64,000 nt of DNA from Wukongibacter sp050859025 (lineage in GTDB: Bacteria > Bacillota > Clostridia > Peptostreptococcales > Caminicellaceae). A model generated the notes under the pieces. That model searched no databases and was not told the DNA's origin. It saw only the letters and a program-made list of their open reading frames with translations. Of this stretch, positions 51,153-60,356 are shown one piece after another. The stretch covers positions 3,162,001-3,226,000 of the forward strand of contig NZ_CP138200.1 in assembly GCF_050859025.1 (NCBI RefSeq), written 5' to 3'. The first letter of the stretch is position 1. Each line of letters begins with the position of its first letter. The position numbers and the translations under genes are program-made.

Positions 51153-52517
51153 TTAAATATCATTTTTTGTTATTTTTACAGATACTATTGCACCTTTTGT
51201 GTCGATTTGATTTTTAATTTCAAGGGTTCCGTGGTGAATATCCGCAATAGCTTTTGCAAAACTTAAACCTAAACCATAGTGATGATTTGTTCGTGAGGTG
51301 TCTTCTGTAAAAAATTCTTGTGTTGCTTTTTTTAAACTTTCCTCTGAAAAGCCCTTTCCTAAGTCGGCTATATCGAATGTAATGCAAGATTTATTTTCCG
51401 AAGCGGCAAAGTAAATTTGACAATTTGTATCAGAATAGCGAACAGCATTATCAACAATATTGATAATTGCTCGTTTCAACAATTCACTGTCTGCATACAT
51501 CGTATCGCATTTAACATTATTGTTTAGCTTAAACTCTATATTCTTAGTTTTACAAAGTGCTAATGCCTCAGTAGAAACATCATAAAGGAAATCTCTTAGA
51601 GAAACCACGTTTTTATTAATGTGTATCGAATTGTTATTCACAACATTCATCAGCAATTCCAAATATTTTTCAATGGTATCTGAGCTTGATTGAATGAATG
51701 AAATAAGCTCTTTATCCTCTTTGGAAGAGTCACTTTCTGCTAATAATTCAGCATTGCCTTTAATTACAGTCAATGGTGTTTTAATATCATGAGCCAATGC
51801 AGAAAGTTGTGATTTCTTTTGTTGTTCCTTGTCCCACTGCTCTTTTAGTGAGATAGATAACGCAACTTTTAATTTTTCAATCGTATTTAAAACAGAATTA
51901 AATTCTAAAATTTTAGTAGGCGTAATATCAAAATTCAAATCTTGATTTTCTATTTTTTCGGTGGCTGTAATAATTGAATTTAAATTTTGTTTTAACTTTT
52001 TACTAAATTTTGAAGCTGTGATAACTGCAAACAAAATGATAAATCCAAAAAGAACAAGCAATACGAAAAGTTCAGGATAAGGAATAATTTTATGAAGTAT
52101 TGGATTACTGAAATGTGCAAGCATATCATATTTAATAATAATTATATTGCCGTTATGTTGTGATATTTCCTTGTAAAAATCATAGTATGATTTATTGCCA
52201 CTTAACAAATATGATTTTGTTTTTTTTATATCATTTTCGGTCATATCACTATTAATAACCTCACCATTTACGTCTATAACAACATAGCTGCAATAAGGTG
52301 GCAATACATTTTTATCAAAATAATCAATTAAAATTTCTTCTAATTGATTTAATTTTACATCCGTATAATTAGCTTGTAAAACAAAACCAGATTGAAAAGA
52401 AATAGATACAATTATAATTAATACCATTATTAAAACTATAATGGCAACTGAAAATCCAATTAAATGCTCTAAAAATAGTCTATATATCGAAATTGTGGTT
52501 TTCTTTCTTATTTCCAT
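51153..52517 (-). CDS. Sensor histidine kinase of antimicrobial-peptide system
   Basis: 454 residues: two transmembrane helices (about 18-40 and 148-168) flanking an extracytoplasmic domain of about 105 residues, a HAMP-like linker, His243 in the dimerisation motif SALAHDIKTPLTV, and an ATPase domain with NIVDNAVRY, DLGKGF and HYGLGLSFAKAI. It overlaps the response regulator gene and lies at the end of the transporter operon, so it probably senses the exported or resisted peptide. Confidence 0.9.
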   Translation of the reverse strand: MEIRKKTTISIYRLFLEHLIGFSVAIIVLIMVLIIIVSISFQSGFVLQANYTDVKLNQLEEILIDYFDKNVLPPYCSYVVIDVNGEVINSDMTENDIKKTKSYLLSGNKSYYDFYKEISQHNGNIIIIKYDMLAHFSNPILHKIIPYPELFVLLVLFGFIILFAVITASKFSKKLKQNLNSIITATEKIENQDLNFDITPTKILEFNSVLNTIEKLKVALSISLKEQWDKEQQKKSQLSALAHDIKTPLTVIKGNAELLAESDSSKEDKELISFIQSSSDTIEKYLELLMNVVNNNSIHINKNVVSLRDFLYDVSTEALALCKTKNIEFKLNNNVKCDTMYADSELLKRAIINIVDNAVRYSDTNCQIYFAASENKSCITFDIADLGKGFSEESLKKATQEFFTEDTSRTNHHYGLGLSFAKAIADIHHGTLEIKNQIDTKGAIVSVKITKNDI

Positions 52518-53167
52518 TTATATCCCACCCCCCAAACTGTTTCAATGGGACAATCAATGATTTCACTAAATTTACTCCGAATATTTTTTATATGTACACG
52601 AATGGAGGAAATATCACTTTCAGAATTAAATCCAAATATTTTCTCCAATATATTTTCAAGTGAAAAAATCTGTCCTTTATTTCTTGCCAATAGTTCACAA
52701 ATCTCATATTCACTTTTGGTTAAAAATATCAGCTTATTTTTAATGGTTACAGTCTTTTCTGATAAATCAAAAACACAATTATTTAAAATTAAACTTTGAT
52801 GTCTGTCCCTATGTTCTCTACGTATATGTGCATTGACTCTTGCCCTAAGTTCTGATACTCTAAAAGGCTTTCTGATATAATCATCACCACCCACAGATAA
52901 CCCATCGATGACATCTTGTTCCATTGTTTTGGCTGTTAAAAATAATATTGGACAATCGATCATACTCCTGTATTCTCTACAAAAAGTTATGCCATCAAGT
53001 TGAGGCATCATAATATCCAAAAGAATTAACTCTGTATGTTTAAAATCATTTACTGTAACTTCCGTCGCAGAATTCTTTGTTATAACAAAATGTCCATCTC
53101 TTGTGAGTGCGGTTTCGATTAGCTTACAAATTGCAATATCATCATCAATAACAAGAATATTAGCCAT
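52508..53167 (-). CDS. OmpR-family response regulator
   Basis: 219 residues: receiver domain with Asp51 (ILLDIMMPQLDG) and switch Lys in FLTAKT, then a C-terminal winged helix ending GVGYKW. It partners the overlapping kinase gene and lies just after the ABC permease genes, so it should activate this operon. Confidence 0.93.
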   Translation of the reverse strand: MANILVIDDDIAICKLIETALTRDGHFVITKNSATEVTVNDFKHTELILLDIMMPQLDGITFCREYRSMIDCPILFLTAKTMEQDVIDGLSVGGDDYIRKPFRVSELRARVNAHIRREHRDRHQSLILNNCVFDLSEKTVTIKNKLIFLTKSEYEICELLARNKGQIFSLENILEKIFGFNSESDISSIRVHIKNIRSKFSEIIDCPIETVWGVGYKWK

Positions 53168-53182
53168 AATATCTCCTAACTG

Positions 53183-53935
53183 TTAATCTTCAGATTTTCT
53201 GCCCTCCCATTTATTAGATAATAAAATAAGTGTTATGAGAAAAAGAAAAGTGAAAATTAAAATAAATATCATACTTTGTATAATACCAATAAACTGTAAA
53301 AAGTCAATATTCATTAAATTCGATACAAGTAATGTTTCGGAAAATCTTGCACTGATCCCCCAAGGAAGAAAAGCCCAAATGCCATCTCCCAATCCTGTTA
53401 AAAAGAGTGCAGATAGCAAACTACCTATAACCCCTAAACCCAAACTGTAGCCTTTGCCCACAATAAAACTGATTATATAGTGTAGTAAATATAAAGGTAT
53501 AACACTAATTGACAAGAGAACAGCAGTTTTAATATAAAACATAAGTTTAAAAGTTGTGTATCCTAATACGCTAAAACCAATTCCAAAACCAACTAACGCA
53601 AGTAATGACGAACAAAAGCCAAATAAAATAAGCCAAATCAGTTTCGTGATATGTGGAATATATTTTGGAGTTGCAGTGGATAAAAGCATTTGAAAATCCC
53701 CTGCTTTTTGTTCAGGCTCAGCTAAAATTGAAGAGATTATTCCAATTAAAACAGGAAAAGAAACAGATAATATTTGTATATATGCAGACAGTTTATCTAA
53801 TTCATTCCAAGGTGAAAAGGAATAATACCATACAAACAGTATAATTCCAACCACAGGTACAATGAAATGAATCAGCAATAAGGGAGAATGACATAATTTA
53901 TATAAATCTGATTTTAAACTGTTATAAAAACACAT
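53183..53935 (-). CDS. ABC permease, lantibiotic-immunity MutG/SpaG type
   Basis: 250 residues with six predicted helices. AEPEQKAGDFQMLLSTATPKY and GLGDGIWAFLPWGISARF are typical of the G subunit of LanFEG transporters. It forms the membrane part with the gene at 53936, which ends one base before it starts. It should help remove cationic antimicrobial peptides from the membrane, as CprABC does in Clostridioides. Confidence 0.87.
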   Translation of the reverse strand: MCFYNSLKSDLYKLCHSPLLLIHFIVPVVGIILFVWYYSFSPWNELDKLSAYIQILSVSFPVLIGIISSILAEPEQKAGDFQMLLSTATPKYIPHITKLIWLILFGFCSSLLALVGFGIGFSVLGYTTFKLMFYIKTAVLLSISVIPLYLLHYIISFIVGKGYSLGLGVIGSLLSALFLTGLGDGIWAFLPWGISARFSETLLVSNLMNIDFLQFIGIIQSMIFILIFTFLFLITLILLSNKWEGRKSED

Positions 53936-54661
53936 TTATTTTACCTCCCTATGATTAAACCACAATGTAGTTATAAGCGAGAAAATAAAATACAATGCCA
54001 CTGTTATCATAATACCGATAAAAATAACAGAGGTGTCACCTAAATGATTCTCTGCTTCAAGAGGTAAACCGTTTGGTAAAACTTTAATAATAGGACACAT
54101 TAATCTTGCGGGAATTGCAAATGGAACATACCAAAATCTTGTTGCAGCAAAAAAAATACCAAATCCCATATTGCAAAACAAACTTATAATAATTGAGAAA
54201 AAAGAACCCATTTTCTCACTGATAAACATAAATAAAGGTACTTGCCATGCAAAAGTTAAAAATAGAACAAAACTTGCTATGAAGCTATTAAGAAATGGTA
54301 TTGACACACCAAGTGTTGATCCAACTGTTGATATAACGATAAAAAAGATTAAATTTGTAATAAGTAACAAAATAGTGATCATTACAAGCTGTGAAATCCA
54401 CAACTTTTTTTTGTTAATTGAAACAGTAAATAATCCATGATGATTATGCTTTTTCTCTACTGACACAGTAAATGATACAATCATAGAAAGTGTACCCGGT
54501 AAGATCATTGTATACCACCAGTTAAATGCACCTTCCATAAAGTAACGCCCACCCATAAGAATAATTACAAGAGCGACTGCAATAAATGGACTTAACCAAA
54601 GTAATTTTAGATTAAAACGATGCTTTTGTTTTAGAAATTCAGATTTTAAATAATTAACCAT
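53936..54661 (-). CDS. ABC permease, lantibiotic-immunity MutE/SpaE type
   Basis: 241 residues with about six helices. FNWWYTMILPGTLSM and WYVPFAIPARLMCPIIKVLPNGLPLE mark the E subunit of LanFEG-type transporters. The ATG at 54661 overlaps the end of the ATPase gene by 8 bases, indicating translational coupling. Confidence 0.87.
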   Translation of the reverse strand: MVNYLKSEFLKQKHRFNLKLLWLSPFIAVALVIILMGGRYFMEGAFNWWYTMILPGTLSMIVSFTVSVEKKHNHHGLFTVSINKKKLWISQLVMITILLLITNLIFFIVISTVGSTLGVSIPFLNSFIASFVLFLTFAWQVPLFMFISEKMGSFFSIIISLFCNMGFGIFFAATRFWYVPFAIPARLMCPIIKVLPNGLPLEAENHLGDTSVIFIGIMITVALYFIFSLITTLWFNHREVK

Positions 54662-55358
54662 TATAAGCACCTGACTTTCTTACAACTTCCATAAAGAGAC
54701 TTTCCAAATCCTCGTTTTTATGGATTGAATCTTCATACCAAAGCTTTCCATTAGCTATAATACCAATATCATCTACTATTTGCTCCACCTCAGACAATAT
54801 ATGGCTTGATAAAATAACGGTTATGCCTTTTTGTGGAAATGACAAAATAAGTTCTCTTAAATCCTGTATGCCAATAGGGTCTAGTCCATTTGTTGGTTCA
54901 TCAAGAATTAACAGTGTTGGGTTGTTTAAAAGTGCTATAGCAATACCCAGTCTCTGCTTCATACCCATTGAAAATTGTCCTGCTTTTTTCTTACCTGTAT
55001 TTGTAAGTTCTACAATTTCAAGAACTTCTTTTATTCTGCTATTTGGCAAATTATATAGTAATGCTCTAACTTTCAGATTTTCAAATGCTGTTAAATTTTC
55101 ATAAATAGGTGGAGATTCAATTAAAGCACCAATATTTGCTAAATCTTTTCTATTCCAATGCTTACCGTTAAAATAAATTTCACCCGATGACGGATTTATC
55201 ATACCTGTTATCATTTTAAGCAATGTAGATTTACCTGCACCATTAGGGCCAAGCAAACCATAAATACTGTTTTTTCTAACGGTAATTGAAATATTATCAT
55301 TCGCTTTTTGTTTCTTGAAGTTTTTGCATAAATCTTTTGTAGTTAATATGTTTTCCAT
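54654..55358 (-). CDS. ABC transporter ATPase, lantibiotic-immunity LanF/CprA type
   Basis: 234 residues: Walker A GPNGAGKST, signature FSMGMKQRLGIA, Walker B LLILDEPTNGLDP and H-loop LSSHILSEVE. It is the first gene of the five-gene operon (ATPase, E, G, response regulator, kinase). No lantibiotic structural gene is present, so the system is likely for resistance rather than self-immunity. Confidence 0.9.
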   Translation of the reverse strand: MENILTTKDLCKNFKKQKANDNISITVRKNSIYGLLGPNGAGKSTLLKMITGMINPSSGEIYFNGKHWNRKDLANIGALIESPPIYENLTAFENLKVRALLYNLPNSRIKEVLEIVELTNTGKKKAGQFSMGMKQRLGIAIALLNNPTLLILDEPTNGLDPIGIQDLRELILSFPQKGITVILSSHILSEVEQIVDDIGIIANGKLWYEDSIHKNEDLESLFMEVVRKSGAYNG

Positions 55359-55507
55359 ATAAGTATCCTCTTTTCTTTGTGATAATACAAGAATAAAAGA
55401 TATTTATAAAGAAAGTATAAAGATTTTAAAAGTTTTATTTCAATAACTGTGATCAACTAAATTAAAATAGGAAATTGCTACAACAGCGAACAACTTTCAC
55501 CACCTGA

Positions 55508-55726
55508 CTTGTACCCATACTGTTAGGACCAAAAACGGTCGTTTGTGGGGCTGATAATACTTATAGCGATGATAGTGACCTATTTAATATTATGAATAAA
55601 TTTGATATAAGGCATCATAATACGAATCAATCAGGTGGCTATACAAAAGAGATATGGTATGAGTGGATGTTTTATACTTTTTTAGAATCTATTAGGACAA
55701 TACAGAAACTAAATAATCTTGTGTAA
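55508..55726 (+). pseudogene. C-terminal fragment of an unknown gene
   Basis: An open frame without a start codon or ribosome binding site encodes VVCGADNTYSDDSDLF..., then HHNTNQSGGYTKEIWYEWMFYTF, and ends at a TAA. The composition is that of a real protein, but the N-terminal part is missing. I do not recognise the family. It lies in mobile-element debris between the ABC operon and a transposase fragment. Confidence 0.45.
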
Positions 55727-55740
55727 GTTTACATAAACCA

Positions 55741-55793
55741 TCAGATAGCATGGGCTTTCTCGACATAGATATATGTTTTTTATAAGGGAAGCA
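55741..55793. repeat. Inverted repeat in debris region
   Basis: TGGGCTTTCTCGAC near 55749 and GTCGCAAAGCCCA near 55782 are complementary except for one base difference in the middle. It may be the end of a lost element. Confidence 0.45.
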
Positions 55794-55863
55794 ATATCCA
55801 CGTCGCAAAGCCCAGGAACGTTACATTGTATATAGAAAGGATATTTTAATATGTTAATATAAG

Positions 55864-56028
55864 CTAAAGACTATACAGAAGCTTAACCTTCCAGAAAAAC
55901 TTTTCAAAGGTATCCCTCAGAAGATTATAAAAAAATATAAGCAGAGAGCTGTTACTGAAGATATTAGAGAATTAAGAATACCAATAACGTTATACACTTC
56001 AAAAAGCTTAAAGGCTCGATACCCTTAA
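55864..56028 (+). pseudogene. Transposase fragment, possibly Tn3-like
   Basis: The frame reads TIQKLNLPEKLFKGIPQKIIKKYKQRAVTEDIRELR, resembling a segment in N-terminal regions of Tn3-family transposases. There is no start codon and the match stops near 55980; the frame runs on to a TAA inside a terminator. It is a remnant only. The family assignment is tentative. Confidence 0.4.
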
Positions 56029-56035
56029 GCTTTTT
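56001..56035. terminator. Bidirectional terminator
   Basis: AAAAAGCTTAA pairs with TTAAGCTTTTT around a 13-nt loop. On the minus strand it ends the gene at 56096. Confidence 0.8.
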
Positions 56036-56095
56036 ATTAAGATCATTTCTAGAAAAATAATCTAATCAAAACAAAGGCTTTGATTTCCTGAGTTT

Positions 56096-57967
56096 CTATT
56101 CATAGGGGGCTCCATAAGAACCAGGTGCAAATGTATCTGTATTCCATGGATCATAGGTAGGTACACTCCAAGGTTCAGTTTGAGTTTCGTCCATTTCCAC
56201 CTCTGCCATTGCCTCAGGAGTGAGAACGCCTTTAGTATGATTTACTCCATCAAAACCTATATAACTTTCTTGAGTGGCGAGCCAATTTACAATATTTATG
56301 CTGAGCGTTGCTGCATTACCTGTCTCAGTCCATCCAGGATATGTTTTTTTTGTTCCTCCATCCTCCCTCTTGTACTTTGGAGTCGCATCTTCTATTGGTG
56401 AGGAGTCTCCAATGAATGCGGCTTTACCTTGGCTTGGCTTTGAGATTGCAACAAATGGGCCTTCCTTTTCACCACCAAAATATATCCCGCTGTCAGGAGC
56501 ATAATTCCATTTAACTGGAATATCAGATTCAGCAAAGTAGACTATCCCCTTTGCTTTATCGGGGTCTGTTATAGCTAATGTTCCTCCCGCTGCCATAAGA
56601 ATCCCTTCTACCCCTTGGGTAATCCCTTCACTTTCTGAAGTACTTTTTATTCCCGATACACCACTTTTACAATCTAATCCGTTAAATCTAAATCGAATTC
56701 CGAATGTCTCCGAGAGCCATCCTTTGTTAGCATCTTGAGGATTTCTCATATCTCCATATTCTCCGCCCATATTATAGCTTGAGCTTGTAGATCTATTATA
56801 ACCGTTAAAAACTTCTGTTGAGTCCCAAGTATTTTTATTCCTATCGGCATTATAGTGATCTGCTATAAAGTAAACTCCTTTTCCAGATTCAACAAATTGT
56901 TTTAAAGCAGCATACTCTGATTTTTTTAACGGCCTATTTGACTCAGCCATAATAAATACATCTGCATTCTTAATGGCATCATAAGTAATTATTGTTTCAT
57001 TTATATTTACATTTTCTTGTTGCCTGTCGTCGTAATAGCGTATAACACCATCACCGTTCTTATCAATACCTCTATATTCCTTTACTGTATAACCTTCATT
57101 AACTAAGGCATCTGCAAAATCTGAAAAACCACCATCGATTACCCAATCAGCGTTTCCAGAAGTCTCACCATGAGAATTATTGAATAGTATTAACTTTCCA
57201 TTGTCCTTTTCTGGAGATGGTTTCTTTTCGGGAATTACATTATTCCAATTGTAAGCCTCAGTAACACTATCTCCTACAAATTCGATAGAAGAGACATATT
57301 CAATAGATTCTTCTCCTGAATATACATCTCTCTTGCCTGTTACTTTTACTTTCTTTCCTAGGGCATTTGGATTGTTTACGGGGCTAAATTCTTCTCTCAT
57401 ACTTGCTTCAAGCTTGACAATTAAATATTCTGAGGCTGATGTATTGTTAGTATCAGCGATTTTTATTGCATATTGCTCGTTAAATCCTGATATTATATAC
57501 CCCTCTACTGTTACAATCGTTCCCCTTTGCTCCTTTAAGGCTGCTGAAACACTCCCATTACTAGTTGAACCATCTATAAATTCTATATAAGAAACGTATT
57601 CTACAGATTGCTCTCCAGAATACAAATCTCTTTTACCAGTTACTTTTACTTTCTTTCCTAGAGCATTTGGATTATTTACAGGGCTAAATTCTTCTCTCAT
57701 ACTTGCTTCGAGCTTGACAATTAAATATTCTGAGGCTGATGTATTGTTAGTATCAGCGATTTTTATTGCATATTGCTCGTTAAATCCTGATATTATATAC
57801 CCTTCCACTGTTACTGTTGTTCCCTGCTGTTGATTTAATGCTTCAGATACTGATATTCCTCCTGTTGTTTCACTTGAAACTACTACTACACCTGTGCTAA
57901 AGATATTAATAGAGATAAGCGTAATAAGAATAATTAAACATATGGTCTTTAAAGATTTCTTATTCAA
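56096..57967 (-). CDS. Secreted protein with two near-identical OB-type domains and a GATase-like domain
   Basis: 623 residues from the TTG at 57967 (8 bases after GGAG): a signal peptide (KTICLIILITLISINIF), two repeats of a DUF6359-like OB-fold domain (about residues 35-130 and 135-230, almost identical in the middle 70 residues), and a large domain starting LILFNNSHGETSGNADWVID with a GATase1/ThuA-like appearance. It probably acts outside the cell. The function of this combination is not established. A terminator follows. Confidence 0.7.
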   Translation of the reverse strand: MNKKSLKTICLIILITLISINIFSTGVVVVSSETTGGISVSEALNQQQGTTVTVEGYIISGFNEQYAIKIADTNNTSASEYLIVKLEASMREEFSPVNNPNALGKKVKVTGKRDLYSGEQSVEYVSYIEFIDGSTSNGSVSAALKEQRGTIVTVEGYIISGFNEQYAIKIADTNNTSASEYLIVKLEASMREEFSPVNNPNALGKKVKVTGKRDVYSGEESIEYVSSIEFVGDSVTEAYNWNNVIPEKKPSPEKDNGKLILFNNSHGETSGNADWVIDGGFSDFADALVNEGYTVKEYRGIDKNGDGVIRYYDDRQQENVNINETIITYDAIKNADVFIMAESNRPLKKSEYAALKQFVESGKGVYFIADHYNADRNKNTWDSTEVFNGYNRSTSSSYNMGGEYGDMRNPQDANKGWLSETFGIRFRFNGLDCKSGVSGIKSTSESEGITQGVEGILMAAGGTLAITDPDKAKGIVYFAESDIPVKWNYAPDSGIYFGGEKEGPFVAISKPSQGKAAFIGDSSPIEDATPKYKREDGGTKKTYPGWTETGNAATLSINIVNWLATQESYIGFDGVNHTKGVLTPEAMAEVEMDETQTEPWSVPTYDPWNTDTFAPGSYGAPYE

Positions 57968-58252
57968 AGCAATCACTCCTTAAATTTTATTATTGTAGAT
58001 CATTACTTAAATAAGAGCTTAACCAAGGATAATATAGATTAAATCATTTTACTAAGCCTCCTTTTGAATGTATTTGAGAAATCTTAAATTCCTTATTTTA
58101 TAATAATATGAATAAATTAGAATTAATTACTAATTCTTTATATTTTTTACATTTCCTTCACAAAATTGAGATTTCTATTATAATAAATATATTTGTTTTT
58201 TATTTAATAGGCTAAAAATACTAGCTGTTTTAGATAAATAGAAATCCTGTAA

Positions 58253-58280
58253 ATAAAAAAAGATAGCATGCACGCTATCT
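58253..58280 (-). terminator. Terminator separated from its gene by an insertion
   Basis: On the minus strand AGATAGC-GTGCAT-GCTATCT is followed by a T run. It is the natural terminator of the gene now ending at 59728, from which the IS256-type element separates it. Confidence 0.75.
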
Positions 58281-58285
58281 GTAAA

Positions 58286-58293
58286 GCTTTATT
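58286..58293. repeat. Target site duplication, left (IS256-type)
   Basis: GCTTTATT directly precedes the left inverted repeat and is repeated exactly after the right end (59725-59732). Confidence 0.9.
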
Positions 58294-59724
58294 GGGAATG
58301 TATAAAGTTTTGTGTAAATGGTCAATAATTCCAATAACAAGGAATAAAAAGGAGATGACTATTTATGCAAAACTTTAGTAATTTAACGATAAAAGAATTA
58401 GCAGAGAACTGTCAAACAGTAGATGAAGTACAAGAAGCTATCAAGATAATATTTAGAGAAACTATTCAACAAGCTTTAGAAGCAGAGCTTGAACATCATT
58501 TGGGTTATGGTAAGAATGACCCTAATGGGAATAATTCTGGTAACAGTAGAAATGGATATAGCAAGAAAGTTATTCAAACAAATTTCGGTAAAACTGATTT
58601 AAAAGTTCCAAGAGATAGAAATGGAGAATTTGAACCTAAGATTATTGAAAAATATGAAAGAACAACTAATCGGATTGAAGATCAAATAATAGCAATGTAT
58701 GCCAAAGGAATATCTACTAGAGATATTGAAGACCATATGAAAGATATTTATGGAATAGATGTATCACCAACTATGGTAAGTAAAATAACCGATAAAATAA
58801 TTCCTCAGATTCAAGAGTGGCAATCTAGGCCCCTAGAAAGAGTTTATCCAATAGTTTTTCTAGATGCTATTCATTTTAAAGTAAGAAAGGAAAATAGAGT
58901 AGTTAACAAAGCAGCTTATACTGTTCTTGGTATAAATATGGAAGGGAAAAAAGATATTTTAGGAATATGGGTAGGAGAAAGCGAAAGCGCCTCCTTCTGG
59001 CTAGGGGTATGTAATGACCTTAAAAATAGGGGTGTAGAAGATATATTAATAGCTTGTAAAGATGGCTTATCAGGTTTTTCAGAAGCTATTAACAGTGCTT
59101 TTCCAAAGGCGGAAATTCAGCTTTGTGTAATTCATGAAATCAGAAATAACATTAAGTATGTACCTCATAAGTACAGAAAAACTGTTATGAAGGACCTTAA
59201 GAAGATATACCAAGCTTTAACGATAGAAGAGGCGGAGCTTAAGTTTGAAGAGTTTAAAACTGCTTGGGGAGAGAAATATCCTTTAATTATTAAATCATGG
59301 GAGAATAAATGGGATGAACTTACGGAATACTTTAAATATCCCTATGATATGCGAAAACTAATATATACCACAAATATAGTAGAAGGATACCATAGGCAGC
59401 TTAGAAAGGTTACTAAGAATAAAACTACATATCCTACGGATGAAGCTTTGGTTAAAATAATTTATCTAGCTACAATGAACATTCAGAAAAAATGGTCTAA
59501 GCCTATTAGACAATGGAACGAATGCATATCTCAGGTTGGAATATATTTTAGTGAAAGATTAAAGGAAGAATTATCTATATAAGCTATAAGATGCAAAAAA
59601 GTATAGGGGTAACTTTCCAGTCACCCCTTCTGCCCTTTGGGCTATTTATACATTTTAAATTAATAATTATTCACATGTGAATTTTTAATAAATCATCCAT
59701 TTACACAAAATAATTTATATTCTC
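58294..59724 (+). mobile_element. IS256-family insertion sequence, complete
   Basis: Imperfect terminal inverted repeats of about 28 bp (GGGAATGTATAAA...TTTTGTGTAAATGG at the left; complement of CCATTTACACAAAA...ATTCTC at the right) bound a single transposase gene. An identical 8-bp target duplication GCTTTATT on both sides proves the ends and indicates a fairly recent insertion. The element is 1431 bp long. Confidence 0.95.
58365..59582 (+). CDS. IS256-family transposase
   Basis: A 405-residue mutator-type DDE transposase with Asp167 (VFLDAIHFKVR), Asp233 (CKDGLSGFSEAI) and Glu340 (YTTNIVEGYHRQLRK), plus the typical N-terminal EAELEHHLGYGKNDP and SRNGYSKK. It is intact with AAAGGAG before the ATG, so it is probably still active. 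Confidence 0.96.
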   Translation: MQNFSNLTIKELAENCQTVDEVQEAIKIIFRETIQQALEAELEHHLGYGKNDPNGNNSGNSRNGYSKKVIQTNFGKTDLKVPRDRNGEFEPKIIEKYERTTNRIEDQIIAMYAKGISTRDIEDHMKDIYGIDVSPTMVSKITDKIIPQIQEWQSRPLERVYPIVFLDAIHFKVRKENRVVNKAAYTVLGINMEGKKDILGIWVGESESASFWLGVCNDLKNRGVEDILIACKDGLSGFSEAINSAFPKAEIQLCVIHEIRNNIKYVPHKYRKTVMKDLKKIYQALTIEEAELKFEEFKTAWGEKYPLIIKSWENKWDELTEYFKYPYDMRKLIYTTNIVEGYHRQLRKVTKNKTTYPTDEALVKIIYLATMNIQKKWSKPIRQWNECISQVGIYFSERLKEELSI

Positions 59725-59732
59725 GCTTTATT
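59725..59732. repeat. Target site duplication, right (IS256-type)
   Basis: An exact copy of GCTTTATT at 58286-58293. It contains most of the stop codon of the adjacent minus-strand gene. Confidence 0.9.
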
Positions 59733-59991
59733 TATTCAAGATATCAGTTGTTTTTATTTTACTTAATTCATTTATCATAACTTTACATATTTTAATTGCT
59801 TTTTTGATGCTCAGTCCATTTTCTTTAGAATTAGATTTATAAGCTTCTAATTGTTCTTTCCATGTTTCCATTTCATATTCCTTAGCTAAGTTAAAAGCTT
59901 CTTGTGAAGAAATTTCATTTTTATATTCTTCTAAAAATTGTTTGTAGGTTATCATTAATTGATTTAAAGCGTTCTTTTTATACATACTCAT
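59728..59991 (-). CDS. Small helical protein (87 aa), IS inserted right after its stop
   Basis: 87 residues, hydrophilic and predicted all-helical (LMITYKQFLEEYKNEISSQEAFNLAKEYEMETWKEQLEAYK). No family was recognised. AAGGGG precedes the ATG. The candidate promoter about 170 bases upstream contains the 24-bp motif shared with the degenerate recombinase gene, suggesting common regulation. The IS256-type insertion leaves the coding sequence intact but removes the terminator. Confidence 0.6.
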   Translation of the reverse strand: MSMYKKNALNQLMITYKQFLEEYKNEISSQEAFNLAKEYEMETWKEQLEAYKSNSKENGLSIKKAIKICKVMINELSKIKTTDILNK

Positions 59992-60133
59992 ATTCTATTT
60001 TCCCCTTTTTTATTAATATATGATAAGTAAGGAGAATTATATAAGTATTTTCAGCTATTTAGGATGTTTTTATATAAAATTTTTTAAATTAGAGAAAATC
60101 TGTATGAATTGAAATTAATATAATTTAATTCAA

Positions 60134-60157
60134 AAGTATATATTCTACTCGGAATAT
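60134..60157. repeat. 24-bp motif, site 3 (inverted)
   Basis: An exact reverse complement of 33653-33676. On the minus strand, TTGATC, 17 bases, TAGAAT forms a promoter whose spacer and -10 lie in the motif, reading toward the gene at 59991. The rest of the 59992-60356 gap shows nothing else. Confidence 0.8.
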
Positions 60158-60356
60158 TTTGTTCGATCAATGATAACTTTATTTCTTTTTTTATATTATA
60201 CTTCTAGCATAAAATAAACTGAACAAATAAATAAAACTTATGATAAATTTTTTTAATAAATAGTTAAATCTTCACATATATACCTTTTGATATTTTTAAA
60301 TATTCACTGATATAACTGTGCTAGTCTGATTTCTAGTCCTTTAGCCTCAGTTATAC

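Noticed and set aside
33653..60157. The 24-bp repeats as att sites of one integrated 26-kb element
   Set aside because: The copies are in inverted rather than direct orientation, and the interval contains no phage or conjugation genes, so an integrated element is unlikely.
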